Source of the DNA: Rasiella rasia
GTDB taxonomy: Bacteria; Bacteroidota; Bacteroidia; Flavobacteriales; Flavobacteriaceae
Length of the DNA stretch: 64,000 nucleotides
Assembly: GCF_011044175.1 (NCBI RefSeq)
Contig: NZ_CP049057.1
Coordinates: 1,069,501-1,133,500, forward strand
Reading direction: 5' to 3'
Shown here piece by piece: positions 53,705 to 61,296 of the stretch. Every line of letters starts with the position of its first letter. The first letter of the stretch is position 1. A model generated the notes under the pieces. That model was not told the DNA's origin. It did not search any database and saw only the letters and a program-made list of their open reading frames with translations. The position numbers were made by a program, and so were the translations under genes.

Positions 53705-54616
53705 ATGAAGTTTTATCAAATTACGCTGTTACTCTGTGGCTTTGTTTTAGTTTCTTGTACTAATTCTGAAGGAAATTTAATCCCAAATAGCGAGAACAGC
53801 CAACTAAATAAGTCTGCTGAAGCACCCCAAAGACAACTCTCTGAAGCTTTTAAAGCTTATTGGTACGCAGGTGATGCAGAAATCACTTCATATGCGTTAA
53901 GTCAGGAACGCTATGGAGAACTAAGAGATGGTACTGCGGTAACTATATTTGTGACCGAAGATTTTTTACCCGAAGCTCAAGTAAAGGCAGATAGAGCATC
54001 AAGTAGTAATATACCTGTTTTAAAGCTCAACAAGACTAAAAACTACGTTACAGGTATCTACCCATACACAGTAATGTCCAGTACATTTACACCTGCCGCA
54101 GCTAAGAGCGCTGCCTTGAAAATTTCGCATGCTACACAAGAGTGGTGTGGGCATGTGTATGTGCAATTAAACAATAGAGATCAATTTGAAATCATTCAAC
54201 ACTCGTATTTTGAAGGAGAGGCAGACGCATCAAAAACATTAGAAAAAACATGGCTAGAAAACGATGTATGGAATCTCATAAGATTGAAGCCAGAAGAATT
54301 GCCAACGGGTAACCTTACCATGCTCCCCTCCTTTGAATTTTTTAGAATGCATCATAAAGATATTGAAGCTCATAATGTTTCAGCAAAACGCACCACCACA
54401 GATTCGTTGGTAGCCTACGAACTAAATTACCCAGCGCTTAAACGAAATTTAAAAATTTACTACAACAAAGACTTTCCACATACTATAGAACGTTGGGAAG
54501 AATCTTATGCTGATGGGCTAGTAACTACCGCAACTAAAATGAAGCGTATAAAAACTGCCTATTGGGGGCAAAATAGTACTACTTTTGAACACTTAAGAGA
54601 TTCATTAGGACTTTAA
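53705..54616 (+). CDS. Lipoprotein of unknown function following maf
   Basis: Predicted lipoprotein of 303 residues. The start is ATG 53705, with a signal peptide MKFYQITLLLCGFVLVSC and the lipid-attachment Cys18. The mature part is mixed alpha/beta with FKAYWYAGDAEITSYALSQ and the repeated TKNYVTGIYPYTVMSS segment. Close relatives are often mislabelled septum formation inhibitor Maf because they follow maf; no Maf motif is present. A VKADRASSSNIPVLKLNKTK stretch precedes the conserved central region. Function unknown. MscS-like gene starts 3 bases after its stop. Confidence 0.82.
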   Translation: MKFYQITLLLCGFVLVSCTNSEGNLIPNSENSQLNKSAEAPQRQLSEAFKAYWYAGDAEITSYALSQERYGELRDGTAVTIFVTEDFLPEAQVKADRASSSNIPVLKLNKTKNYVTGIYPYTVMSSTFTPAAAKSAALKISHATQEWCGHVYVQLNNRDQFEIIQHSYFEGEADASKTLEKTWLENDVWNLIRLKPEELPTGNLTMLPSFEFFRMHHKDIEAHNVSAKRTTTDSLVAYELNYPALKRNLKIYYNKDFPHTIERWEESYADGLVTTATKMKRIKTAYWGQNSTTFEHLRDSLGL

Positions 54617-54619
54617 ATT

Positions 54620-55210
54620 ATGAATAGCGACTTCTTTTACATACATGGTATACAATCTATTTGTGTTATAGCCATACTAATTATTCTGCGCTGGGTCTTG
54701 GTGGTTGTAACCAAAAGAGCAGCTAGAAAATTTGAACGCGTAGAGCACCGTACTGGACTTATTGTTAAACATATAAATTACGCCACGCTCTTCCTGTTAT
54801 CCTTATCTCTTGTACTAATTTGGGGAGTCGATTTTAAGAATTTTGGCTCGGTTATTCTTTCAGTTTTTGCTGTTATTGGGGTTGGTTTTTTCGCGCAATG
54901 GTCTATTTTGAGTAATATAACAAGCGGAATTATCATGTTTTTTATCTTTCCGTATAAGATAGGCGATTTTGTGAAAATTCATGACAAAGAGCATCAATAT
55001 GAAGGAATTATAGACGACATTAAAACTTTTCATATCATTCTTAAAACTGACAAAGGCGAAACAATTACTTACCCCAACAGCCTGATACTCCAAAAAGGAG
55101 TAAGCGTTTTAAAACCAGATGAAATTAATCTTGCCGATTCGCTTTTTCATCCAGAGGCAACAGAAGATGAAAAGGAAGACAAAAATGTTAAAGAACAGCC
55201 AATAGATTAG
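54620..55210 (+). CDS. Small mechanosensitive channel family (MscS) protein
   Basis: Membrane protein of 196 residues. Three hydrophobic helices (about 8-28, 55-75, 78-108) precede the MscS-type beta domain: FPYKIGDFVKIHDKEHQYEGIIDDI, ETITYPNSLILQKGVSVL. The helix VGFFAQWSILSNITSGIIMFF corresponds to the pore-lining TM3. The C-terminal part is shorter than in E. coli MscS, ending with an acidic tail (EATEDEKEDKNVKE). It may gate ions during osmotic shock. Its gene is 3 bases after the lipoprotein gene. Confidence 0.87.
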   Translation: MNSDFFYIHGIQSICVIAILIILRWVLVVVTKRAARKFERVEHRTGLIVKHINYATLFLLSLSLVLIWGVDFKNFGSVILSVFAVIGVGFFAQWSILSNITSGIIMFFIFPYKIGDFVKIHDKEHQYEGIIDDIKTFHIILKTDKGETITYPNSLILQKGVSVLKPDEINLADSLFHPEATEDEKEDKNVKEQPID

Positions 55211-55229
55211 CCCGATATAGCATTTTAGG

Positions 55230-55237
55230 TATATTTG
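55230..55237 (+). promoter_or_regulatory. Predicted -7 box for the PIG-L operon
   Basis: TATATTTG, exact TAnnTTTG match, 24 bases before ATG 55262. The in-frame TTG at 55235 lies inside this box, so it is not the start. Confidence 0.45.
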
Positions 55238-55261
55238 ATTACCATTGAAAAACTCCTACCA

Positions 55262-57754
55262 ATGCTAAAAAAAATACATGTATTGCTACTATTTTTTGTA
55301 GCTGGATTTACCATTTCTTTCGCACAACAACCAGCCAAACCAACTGCTTCAGAACTATATCACAATTTACAAAAGGTTAACTTTTTAGGTTCTGCACTCT
55401 ATATTGCGGCACACCCAGACGATGAAAACACACGTCTGATTTCATATTTGGCAAACGACTTAAAAGCGCGTACCGCATATTTATCACTTACCAGAGGAGA
55501 TGGTGGCCAAAACCTTATCGGTCCAGAAATTAGAGAGTTATTAGGCGTTATTCGTACACAAGAATTACTGGCCGCGCGTCGCACAGATGGTGGGCAACAG
55601 TTATTTACACGCGCTAACGATTTTGGGTACTCTAAACATCCAGATGAAACCTTAGCGATATGGAATAAAGAAGAAGTGTTAAGTGATGTTGTTCGTGCTA
55701 TCCGAAAGTTTAAACCAGACGTAATAGTAAATAGATTTAACCATCGAAACCCAGGTTCTACTCATGGGCACCACACCTCATCTGCTATGTTAAGTGTTGA
55801 AGCTTTCGATTTGTTAAACGACGCTACAAAATATCCCGCTTCTGCAGAAACTTATGGAACATGGCAACCTAAACGCCTTTTCTTTAATACCTCATGGTGG
55901 TTTTACGGAAGTAGAGAAAATTTTGAAAAAGCAGACAAGAGTAATTTGGTTGAAGTGCAAACTGGAAATTATTATCCACAACTTGGGCTCTCTAACGGAG
56001 AAATCGCCTCTCTTAGTCGTAGCATGCACAAATCGCAAGGTTTTGGAAGCACTGGTTCTCGAGGTGCACAAACTGAGTACTTAGAATTTCTAAAAGGCGA
56101 TTTCCCGGATGATAACACTAACATTTTTGATGGCATTAACACTACATGGTCTCGCTTGGAAGGCGGTGCTGCCATAGGTGCTATACTAAATCCGTTAGCT
56201 GAAAATTTCAACTTTAAAAATCCGTCGGCAATGTTGCCAGACCTCATTAAGGCCTACGATTTGGTTAAAAATTTGAAAGACACACATTGGCGTGCTATTA
56301 AATTAAAACAATTAGAAACCTTGATACTTGATTGCGGTGGTATTTTCTTAGAGGCTGCAGCCAACACCAATGCAGTAAACCCTAACGGTTCTTATGATGT
56401 AACACTAGAGGCAATTAATAGAAGTGAGTTTCCTGTAGTAGTTACTGGTATTAAAAGTAAAGATGGCTCGGTTTTACTAGCCCTAAATGAAACCTTAGCA
56501 CCTAACGAAAAGAAAGAATTTGAACTTACAATAGAGAAAGCTTCAACAAAGATATCGGCACCGTATTGGCTCAATGAACAAGGAACACTTGGAATGTACA
56601 AAGCTCCTGAAGCCATGATAGGAATGCCCGAAACTCCAACGCCAGAACAACTAATCTTCGATATACAAATACAGACGACGAAACTAAATGTTGTACGAGA
56701 TGTGGTATACAAATACACAGACCCGGTAAAAGGAGAAGTCTATCAGCCCCTAGAAATATTACCTGCTGTTACTTCTAGTATTCCAGAAAAGGTTTTAATT
56801 TTTTCTTCGGAAGCTTCTCGCGAAATACCAGTAATTGTAACTGCCGGACGAGATAATATTACGGGCACTGTAACCCTACAACATCCTAAGGGATGGATTG
56901 TTTCGCCATCGCAAGGCGTTTTCAATATTAAAGCAAAAGGTCAAGCACAGACACTAAAATTTACAGTAACTCCGCCTAAAAATCAAAGCGAAGGCGCGCT
57001 TACTTCTTTAGTGCAACTAGGCGATCAATATTTTGAAAGCGAATTGATAACCATTGATTACGATCACATTCCGTATCAACGGGTGTTATTACCAAGTCAG
57101 GCAAAAGTTGTGCGCATAGGCATTGAAAAGAAAGGTGAGAATATTGGTTATATAGAAGGAGCAGGAGATGCTATTCCGCAGAGTTTAAAAGAAATTGGAT
57201 ACAATGTAACCACTATTAGTCCAGATGCTATCACTGCTTCAAATCTAAAGCAATTTGATGCTGTTGTGGTTGGTATAAGAGCCTACAATACGGTTCCCGA
57301 GCTTGCTTTTAAGCAGACGGCATTGAATAGCTATGTAGAAAATGGCGGAACGCTATTATTGCAATACAATACAGCACACCGTATGGTAACAAAAGATATT
57401 GCGCCATATTCAATTACTTTATCTCGAGATCGTGTAACAGATGAATTTAGCGACGTCTCTATTTTGGCACCAAAGCATACCGTTTTAAACAGTCCGAACA
57501 AAATTACACAAGCCGATTTTGAAGGTTGGGTACAAGAACGCGGTTTGTACTTCCCAAGCGAATGGGATGATGCCTTTACCCCTATTTTGGGAATGAACGA
57601 CAAGGGTTATTCAGAAACCAAAGGTTCTTTATTAGTAGCTCCCTTCGGAAAAGGTCATTATATTTATACAGGTTTAAGTTTTTTTAGAGAATTACCTGCT
57701 GGTGTGCCTGGTGCGTATCGATTATTCGCTAACTTATTATCGATTGGAAAATAA
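55262..57754 (+). CDS. Exported PIG-L deacetylase with C-terminal amidotransferase-like domain
   Basis: Secreted or periplasmic zinc N-deacetylase of 830 residues. The signal peptide is MLKKIHVLLLFFVAGFTISFAQ. The PIG-L/LmbE domain (about 25-300) contains AAHPDDEN (first ligands), the THGHHTSS ligand pair and RFNHRNPGSTHG. Beta-rich domains follow (about 330-600), then a class I glutamine amidotransferase-like fold (about 662 on: QFDAVVVGIRAYN, NGGTLLLQYN). Probable substrates are acetylated amino sugars. Genes for a small membrane protein and a sodium symporter follow at 5 and 135 bases. Confidence 0.9.
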   Translation: MLKKIHVLLLFFVAGFTISFAQQPAKPTASELYHNLQKVNFLGSALYIAAHPDDENTRLISYLANDLKARTAYLSLTRGDGGQNLIGPEIRELLGVIRTQELLAARRTDGGQQLFTRANDFGYSKHPDETLAIWNKEEVLSDVVRAIRKFKPDVIVNRFNHRNPGSTHGHHTSSAMLSVEAFDLLNDATKYPASAETYGTWQPKRLFFNTSWWFYGSRENFEKADKSNLVEVQTGNYYPQLGLSNGEIASLSRSMHKSQGFGSTGSRGAQTEYLEFLKGDFPDDNTNIFDGINTTWSRLEGGAAIGAILNPLAENFNFKNPSAMLPDLIKAYDLVKNLKDTHWRAIKLKQLETLILDCGGIFLEAAANTNAVNPNGSYDVTLEAINRSEFPVVVTGIKSKDGSVLLALNETLAPNEKKEFELTIEKASTKISAPYWLNEQGTLGMYKAPEAMIGMPETPTPEQLIFDIQIQTTKLNVVRDVVYKYTDPVKGEVYQPLEILPAVTSSIPEKVLIFSSEASREIPVIVTAGRDNITGTVTLQHPKGWIVSPSQGVFNIKAKGQAQTLKFTVTPPKNQSEGALTSLVQLGDQYFESELITIDYDHIPYQRVLLPSQAKVVRIGIEKKGENIGYIEGAGDAIPQSLKEIGYNVTTISPDAITASNLKQFDAVVVGIRAYNTVPELAFKQTALNSYVENGGTLLLQYNTAHRMVTKDIAPYSITLSRDRVTDEFSDVSILAPKHTVLNSPNKITQADFEGWVQERGLYFPSEWDDAFTPILGMNDKGYSETKGSLLVAPFGKGHYIYTGLSFFRELPAGVPGAYRLFANLLSIGK

Positions 57755-57759
57755 ACGAC

Positions 57760-57888
57760 ATGAAAACAGATGAAATCGTTGAACAAGTAAAAGACAAATT
57801 TGTCTGGAAATGGAAGTACACCCTTGTATTACTTTTAAATGCCGGATACATTGTATTATTCTACTATCTAATGAAAAACTATACCTAA
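57760..57888 (+). CDS. Small membrane protein, 42 residues, before the symporter
   Basis: The frame from ATG 57760 to TAA 57886-57888 encodes 42 residues: an acidic N-terminus (MKTDEIVEQVKDKF), an aromatic turn (VWKWK) and one hydrophobic helix (about 20-38, TLVLLLNAGYIVLFYYLM). It begins 5 bases after the PIG-L stop and ends 1 base before the symporter ATG, a position typical for small subunits of transporters. It is too short for automatic gene callers. Role inferred only: possible assembly or regulatory partner of the symporter. Confidence 0.75.
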   Translation: MKTDEIVEQVKDKFVWKWKYTLVLLLNAGYIVLFYYLMKNYT

Positions 57889-57889
57889 A

Positions 57890-59584
57890 ATGCATAATTA
57901 CGATTGGTATGTACTTATTGGCACACTACTTTTTATTGTGCTTTATGGAACCTACAAAGCACGTGGGAGTAAGAATGTGACCGATTACCTCAAGGGCGGT
58001 AACGATTCTAGATGGTGGACCATCGGGCTTAGTGTTATGGCAACCCAAGCCAGTGCAATTACCTTCCTCTCAACTCCCGGACAGGCATTTCATAGCGGAA
58101 TGGGGTTTGTGCAATTTTATTTCGGCTTGCCCATTGCCATGGTAATTATATGTTTGGTATTTATTCCAATTTACCATCGCTTAAAAGTATTTACAGCATA
58201 CGAATATCTAGAAACACGTTTCGATTTAAAAACACGAACGCTCACGGCAATTTTATTTTTAGTGCAACGCGGGCTAGCTGCCGGAATCACCATTTTTGCT
58301 CCCGCCATCATCTTATCTGCAGTTTTAGGATGGAATTTACTATACCTAAATATTATTATCGGTGTACTTGTTATTATTTACACAGTGAGCGGTGGTACTA
58401 AAGCGGTATCTGTCACCCAAAAACAACAAATGGGAGTTATCTTTCTAGGAATGTTTATTGCGTTTCTAATAATTCTGAATTACTTACCATTAGATATTAC
58501 TTTCAACAAAGCACTTGAAATTGCTGGAGCTAGTGGCAAGATGGATGTATTAGACTTTTCATTCGATTTTAACAATCGATATACTTTTTGGAGTGGTATT
58601 ATTGGAGGTACTTTTTTGGCCTTGTCTTACTTTGGAACCGATCAGAGTCAGGTGCAACGATATCTATCAGGAAAGTCCGTAAAACAGAGTCAGATGGGTT
58701 TAATCATGAACGGACTCTTAAAAGTGCCTATGCAATTTTTTATTCTTTTGGTTGGGGTTATGGTATTCGTTTTCTATCAATTTAACGCATCACCACTTCA
58801 TTTTAATCCGTCTGCTGTAAAAGATGTAATGAATAGTGAATATGCATCAGAATATACGGCTCTTGAAGATGAAAAAGCAGCAATCGACCTTGCCTTAATC
58901 AAGGCACAAAAAGCCTATTCAAAAACTAAAGTTTCCGCAGAGCAAGAAGCACTAAGCAAACAAATTGGAACCCTTCAGCAAGAAGAAGAAGGACTTAGAG
59001 AACAATCTAAAGCCATTATTAAGAAAGCAAACCCAGATGCAGAAACTAACGATAAGGATTATGTGTTTATACATTTTATCTTGACAAACCTTCCCCGTGG
59101 GCTCATAGGCTTGTTACTAGCGGTTATTTTAAGTGCTGCGATGTCTTCTACAGCTTCAGAACTTAACGCATTAGGATCTACGACAACAATCGATTTGTAT
59201 AAGAGGAATAGACCTGGGAGAACAGACAAACAGTATGTAAACGCAAGTAAATGGTTTACCATGATGTGGGGAGTAATTGCCATTCTCATTGCTTCGGTGG
59301 CAAATTTATTTGAAAATTTAATTGAATTGGTAAATATTATTGGTTCAATTTTCTACGGAAATGTTCTAGGTATTTTCCTGCTAGCCTTTTTTATCAAATA
59401 CATAAAGAGCAACGCTACTTTTATTGCAGCACTCATTACACAGGCAATTGTAATTGTTGTTTGGTACATGGACGTTATGCCGTATTTATGGCTTAATGTG
59501 TTTGGTTGTATTTTGGTTATTAGTATCGCTTTTTTAGTACAACTTATCATTGGAAACAACACCAAAAAATCTATAACTAGTTAA
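57890..59584 (+). CDS. Sodium:solute symporter (SSS family)
   Basis: Inner-membrane sodium-coupled importer of 564 residues with the LeuT-like fold: 13 or so helices, the MATQASAITFLSTPGQAF segment of TM1, GTKAVSVTQKQQMGVIF, LSYFGTDQSQVQRYLSGKS (family signature) and SAAMSSTASELNALGS with the sodium-binding serines. A charged, helical insert of about 70 residues (315-385, from MNSEYASEYTALEDEKAA to KKANPDAETNDKDY) separates two helices; it is not seen in short SSS members. The substrate is unknown, possibly a sugar or its derivative, given the upstream deacetylase. Confidence 0.92.
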   Translation: MHNYDWYVLIGTLLFIVLYGTYKARGSKNVTDYLKGGNDSRWWTIGLSVMATQASAITFLSTPGQAFHSGMGFVQFYFGLPIAMVIICLVFIPIYHRLKVFTAYEYLETRFDLKTRTLTAILFLVQRGLAAGITIFAPAIILSAVLGWNLLYLNIIIGVLVIIYTVSGGTKAVSVTQKQQMGVIFLGMFIAFLIILNYLPLDITFNKALEIAGASGKMDVLDFSFDFNNRYTFWSGIIGGTFLALSYFGTDQSQVQRYLSGKSVKQSQMGLIMNGLLKVPMQFFILLVGVMVFVFYQFNASPLHFNPSAVKDVMNSEYASEYTALEDEKAAIDLALIKAQKAYSKTKVSAEQEALSKQIGTLQQEEEGLREQSKAIIKKANPDAETNDKDYVFIHFILTNLPRGLIGLLLAVILSAAMSSTASELNALGSTTTIDLYKRNRPGRTDKQYVNASKWFTMMWGVIAILIASVANLFENLIELVNIIGSIFYGNVLGIFLLAFFIKYIKSNATFIAALITQAIVIVVWYMDVMPYLWLNVFGCILVISIAFLVQLIIGNNTKKSITS

Positions 59585-59619
59585 ATTTCAGTACATTTAG
59601 AAGTCTAAATAATACTTCC

Positions 59620-60117
59620 ATGAAAAATTTTGACTGGACACAATTTACCCGTAAAATTGCCATAGAGGCCTCTCTACAAGAAATTTACGATGCTTGGACA
59701 ATTCCAGCTGAACTAGAACGATGGTTTTTAAGCGATGCTTCATTTCTCACTTCGGAAGGTGAAGAACGAAACAAATCTGAATCGATTCAAACTAACGACA
59801 CCTACGCTTGGAAATGGTATTTGTGGGAAGGAACCGAAACAGGAACCATACGCACCGCAAACAAAAAAGACACTATTGCCTTTACATTTGCCGCAGACGA
59901 CTGTATTGTTACAGTTTCGCTGAAGCCATACAGCAAAGGCACGATTGTTTCACTGCATCAGGGAAATATACCCACAACAGATAAGGACAAAGAAACTATT
60001 AGATTAGGGTGTGACAGTGGCTGGTCTTTTTTTCTAGTTAACCTTAAGTCTGTTTATGAAGGCGGTTTAGATTTAAGAAATAAAAATCCGAAGTTGAAAA
60101 AGATGCTGAATGCTTAA
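59620..60117 (+). CDS. SRPBCC (START/AHSA1-like) domain protein
   Basis: Cytosolic protein of 165 residues with the helix-grip fold that binds hydrophobic ligands. The N-terminal RKIAIEASLQEIYDAWTIPAELERWFL and TYAWKWYLWEGTETGTI segments, with a C-terminal SGWSFFLVNLKSVYEGGLDLR, match the AHSA1 group. Ligand unknown. The stop overlaps that of the convergent small ORF at 60114-60278. It is 35 bases after the symporter gene and may share its transcript. Confidence 0.87.
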   Translation: MKNFDWTQFTRKIAIEASLQEIYDAWTIPAELERWFLSDASFLTSEGEERNKSESIQTNDTYAWKWYLWEGTETGTIRTANKKDTIAFTFAADDCIVTVSLKPYSKGTIVSLHQGNIPTTDKDKETIRLGCDSGWSFFLVNLKSVYEGGLDLRNKNPKLKKMLNA

Positions 60118-60278
60118 TCGGGCAAATCTTTCATAAAAAGTCTAGCCACAACGGCGTAGTATAAATTCTTTTTTGGCAGTCGTTTCCCTCTATGTCGCGC
60201 CAAACGTATACGATGGATTGTATAGAAGATTCCAAGAACAACTAGAATAGCTATAATAAAGATGAGGAAGTAAGCCAC
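60114..60278 (-). CDS. Possible small membrane protein, 54 residues
   Basis: A minus-strand frame from GTG (60276-60278) to TAA (60114-60116) gives 54 residues: one hydrophobic helix (about 2-20, VAYFLIFIIAILVVLGIFYT) and a basic juxtamembrane stretch (RIRLARHRGKRLPKK), consistent with a one-helix inner-membrane protein. It fills an otherwise empty 237-base gap. There is no ATG in frame; a TAA lies a few codons upstream, so the GTG is the only likely start. No clear promoter box. It might be noncoding. Confidence 0.45.
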   Translation of the reverse strand: MAYFLIFIIAILVVLGIFYTIHRIRLARHRGKRLPKKNLYYAVVARLFMKDLPD

Positions 60279-60354
60279 AATATGAAGTAATAGTTAGACA
60301 ATGATAAAGAAATACATACGAAAAAACTAATTTTCTAGATTTCTAAAATTGTCT

Positions 60355-61296
60355 TTATAGTAAGGTTGCTTGCTTTTTCGCCAACTCAAATTCTGTAACC
60401 ATTTCATTTACAATTGTTGCGGCTGGTTTTATGTCGTGAATGAGTCCAGCAATTTGACCAATTTCTAACTCGCCATCTTCTAAATCGCCTTCAAACATAC
60501 CACGCTTTGCCCGTGCACGTCCTAATAATTCAATTAATTGCTCCTTTGTAGGATTGGTAGTATAAAGCTCCATTAATTCGTTAAAGAACTTGTTCTTCAA
60601 CATGCGAACTGGGGCTAACTCTTTTAGCGTAAGTAGCGTATCACCTTCTTTAGCAGCAACAACCATCTTCTTAAAGGCTTGATGCGCGCTACTTTCTTCA
60701 GAAGCCACAAAACGACTTCCTACTTGCACCCCGTCTGCTCCAAGAATCATGGCGGCTAACATTCCTTTTCCGTTGGCAATTCCGCCAGCTGCAATAAGTG
60801 GCACTTTAATTTGCTCTTTCACCATTGGGATTAAGGTGAATGTGGTGGTTTCTTCTCTACCATTATGTCCTCCTGCTTCAAAACCTTCGGCAACGACGGC
60901 ATCTACGCCAGCTTCTTGAGCTTTTAATGCAAATTTCACGCTACTCACTACGTGCACCACGGTAATACCATGATTTTTTAAATGTTGCGTATATGTTTTA
61001 GGATTTCCCGCAGAAGTGAACACAATTGGAACGCCTTCTTCAATAATTATCTGGATAATTTCTTCCAGATTGGGATATAGCATAGGAACATTAACACCAA
61101 ATGGTTTATTGGTTGCTTTTTTGCACTTCACAATATGCTCGCGAAGCACATCTGGGTACATAGAACCCGCGCCTAATAGTCCGAGGCCTCCAGCATTGCT
61201 AACGGCAGAAGCTAACCTCCAACCACTATTCCAAATCATTCCTGCTTGAATAATTGGATATTTTACGCCAAAAAGATCTGTGATTTTTTGCTGCAC
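60355..61296 (-). CDS. Nitronate monooxygenase / FabK-like flavin oxidoreductase
   Basis: FMN-dependent TIM-barrel enzyme of 313 residues. The start is GTG at 61296 (TAGTG overlap with the upstream stop); the next ATG would remove the KYPIIQAGM strand. Motifs are the N-terminal LFGVKYPIIQAGMIW, GAGSM, the FMN-binding AAGGIANGKGM and GADGVQVGSRF. Members are nitronate monooxygenases or enoyl-ACP reductases (FabK); the short length and EGFEAGGHNGREE segment with the catalytic histidine support the first, but activity is not proven. It is the third gene of a leftward mnmA / S8 protease transcript. Confidence 0.88.
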   Translation of the reverse strand: MQQKITDLFGVKYPIIQAGMIWNSGWRLASAVSNAGGLGLLGAGSMYPDVLREHIVKCKKATNKPFGVNVPMLYPNLEEIIQIIIEEGVPIVFTSAGNPKTYTQHLKNHGITVVHVVSSVKFALKAQEAGVDAVVAEGFEAGGHNGREETTTFTLIPMVKEQIKVPLIAAGGIANGKGMLAAMILGADGVQVGSRFVASEESSAHQAFKKMVVAAKEGDTLLTLKELAPVRMLKNKFFNELMELYTTNPTKEQLIELLGRARAKRGMFEGDLEDGELEIGQIAGLIHDIKPAATIVNEMVTEFELAKKQATLL

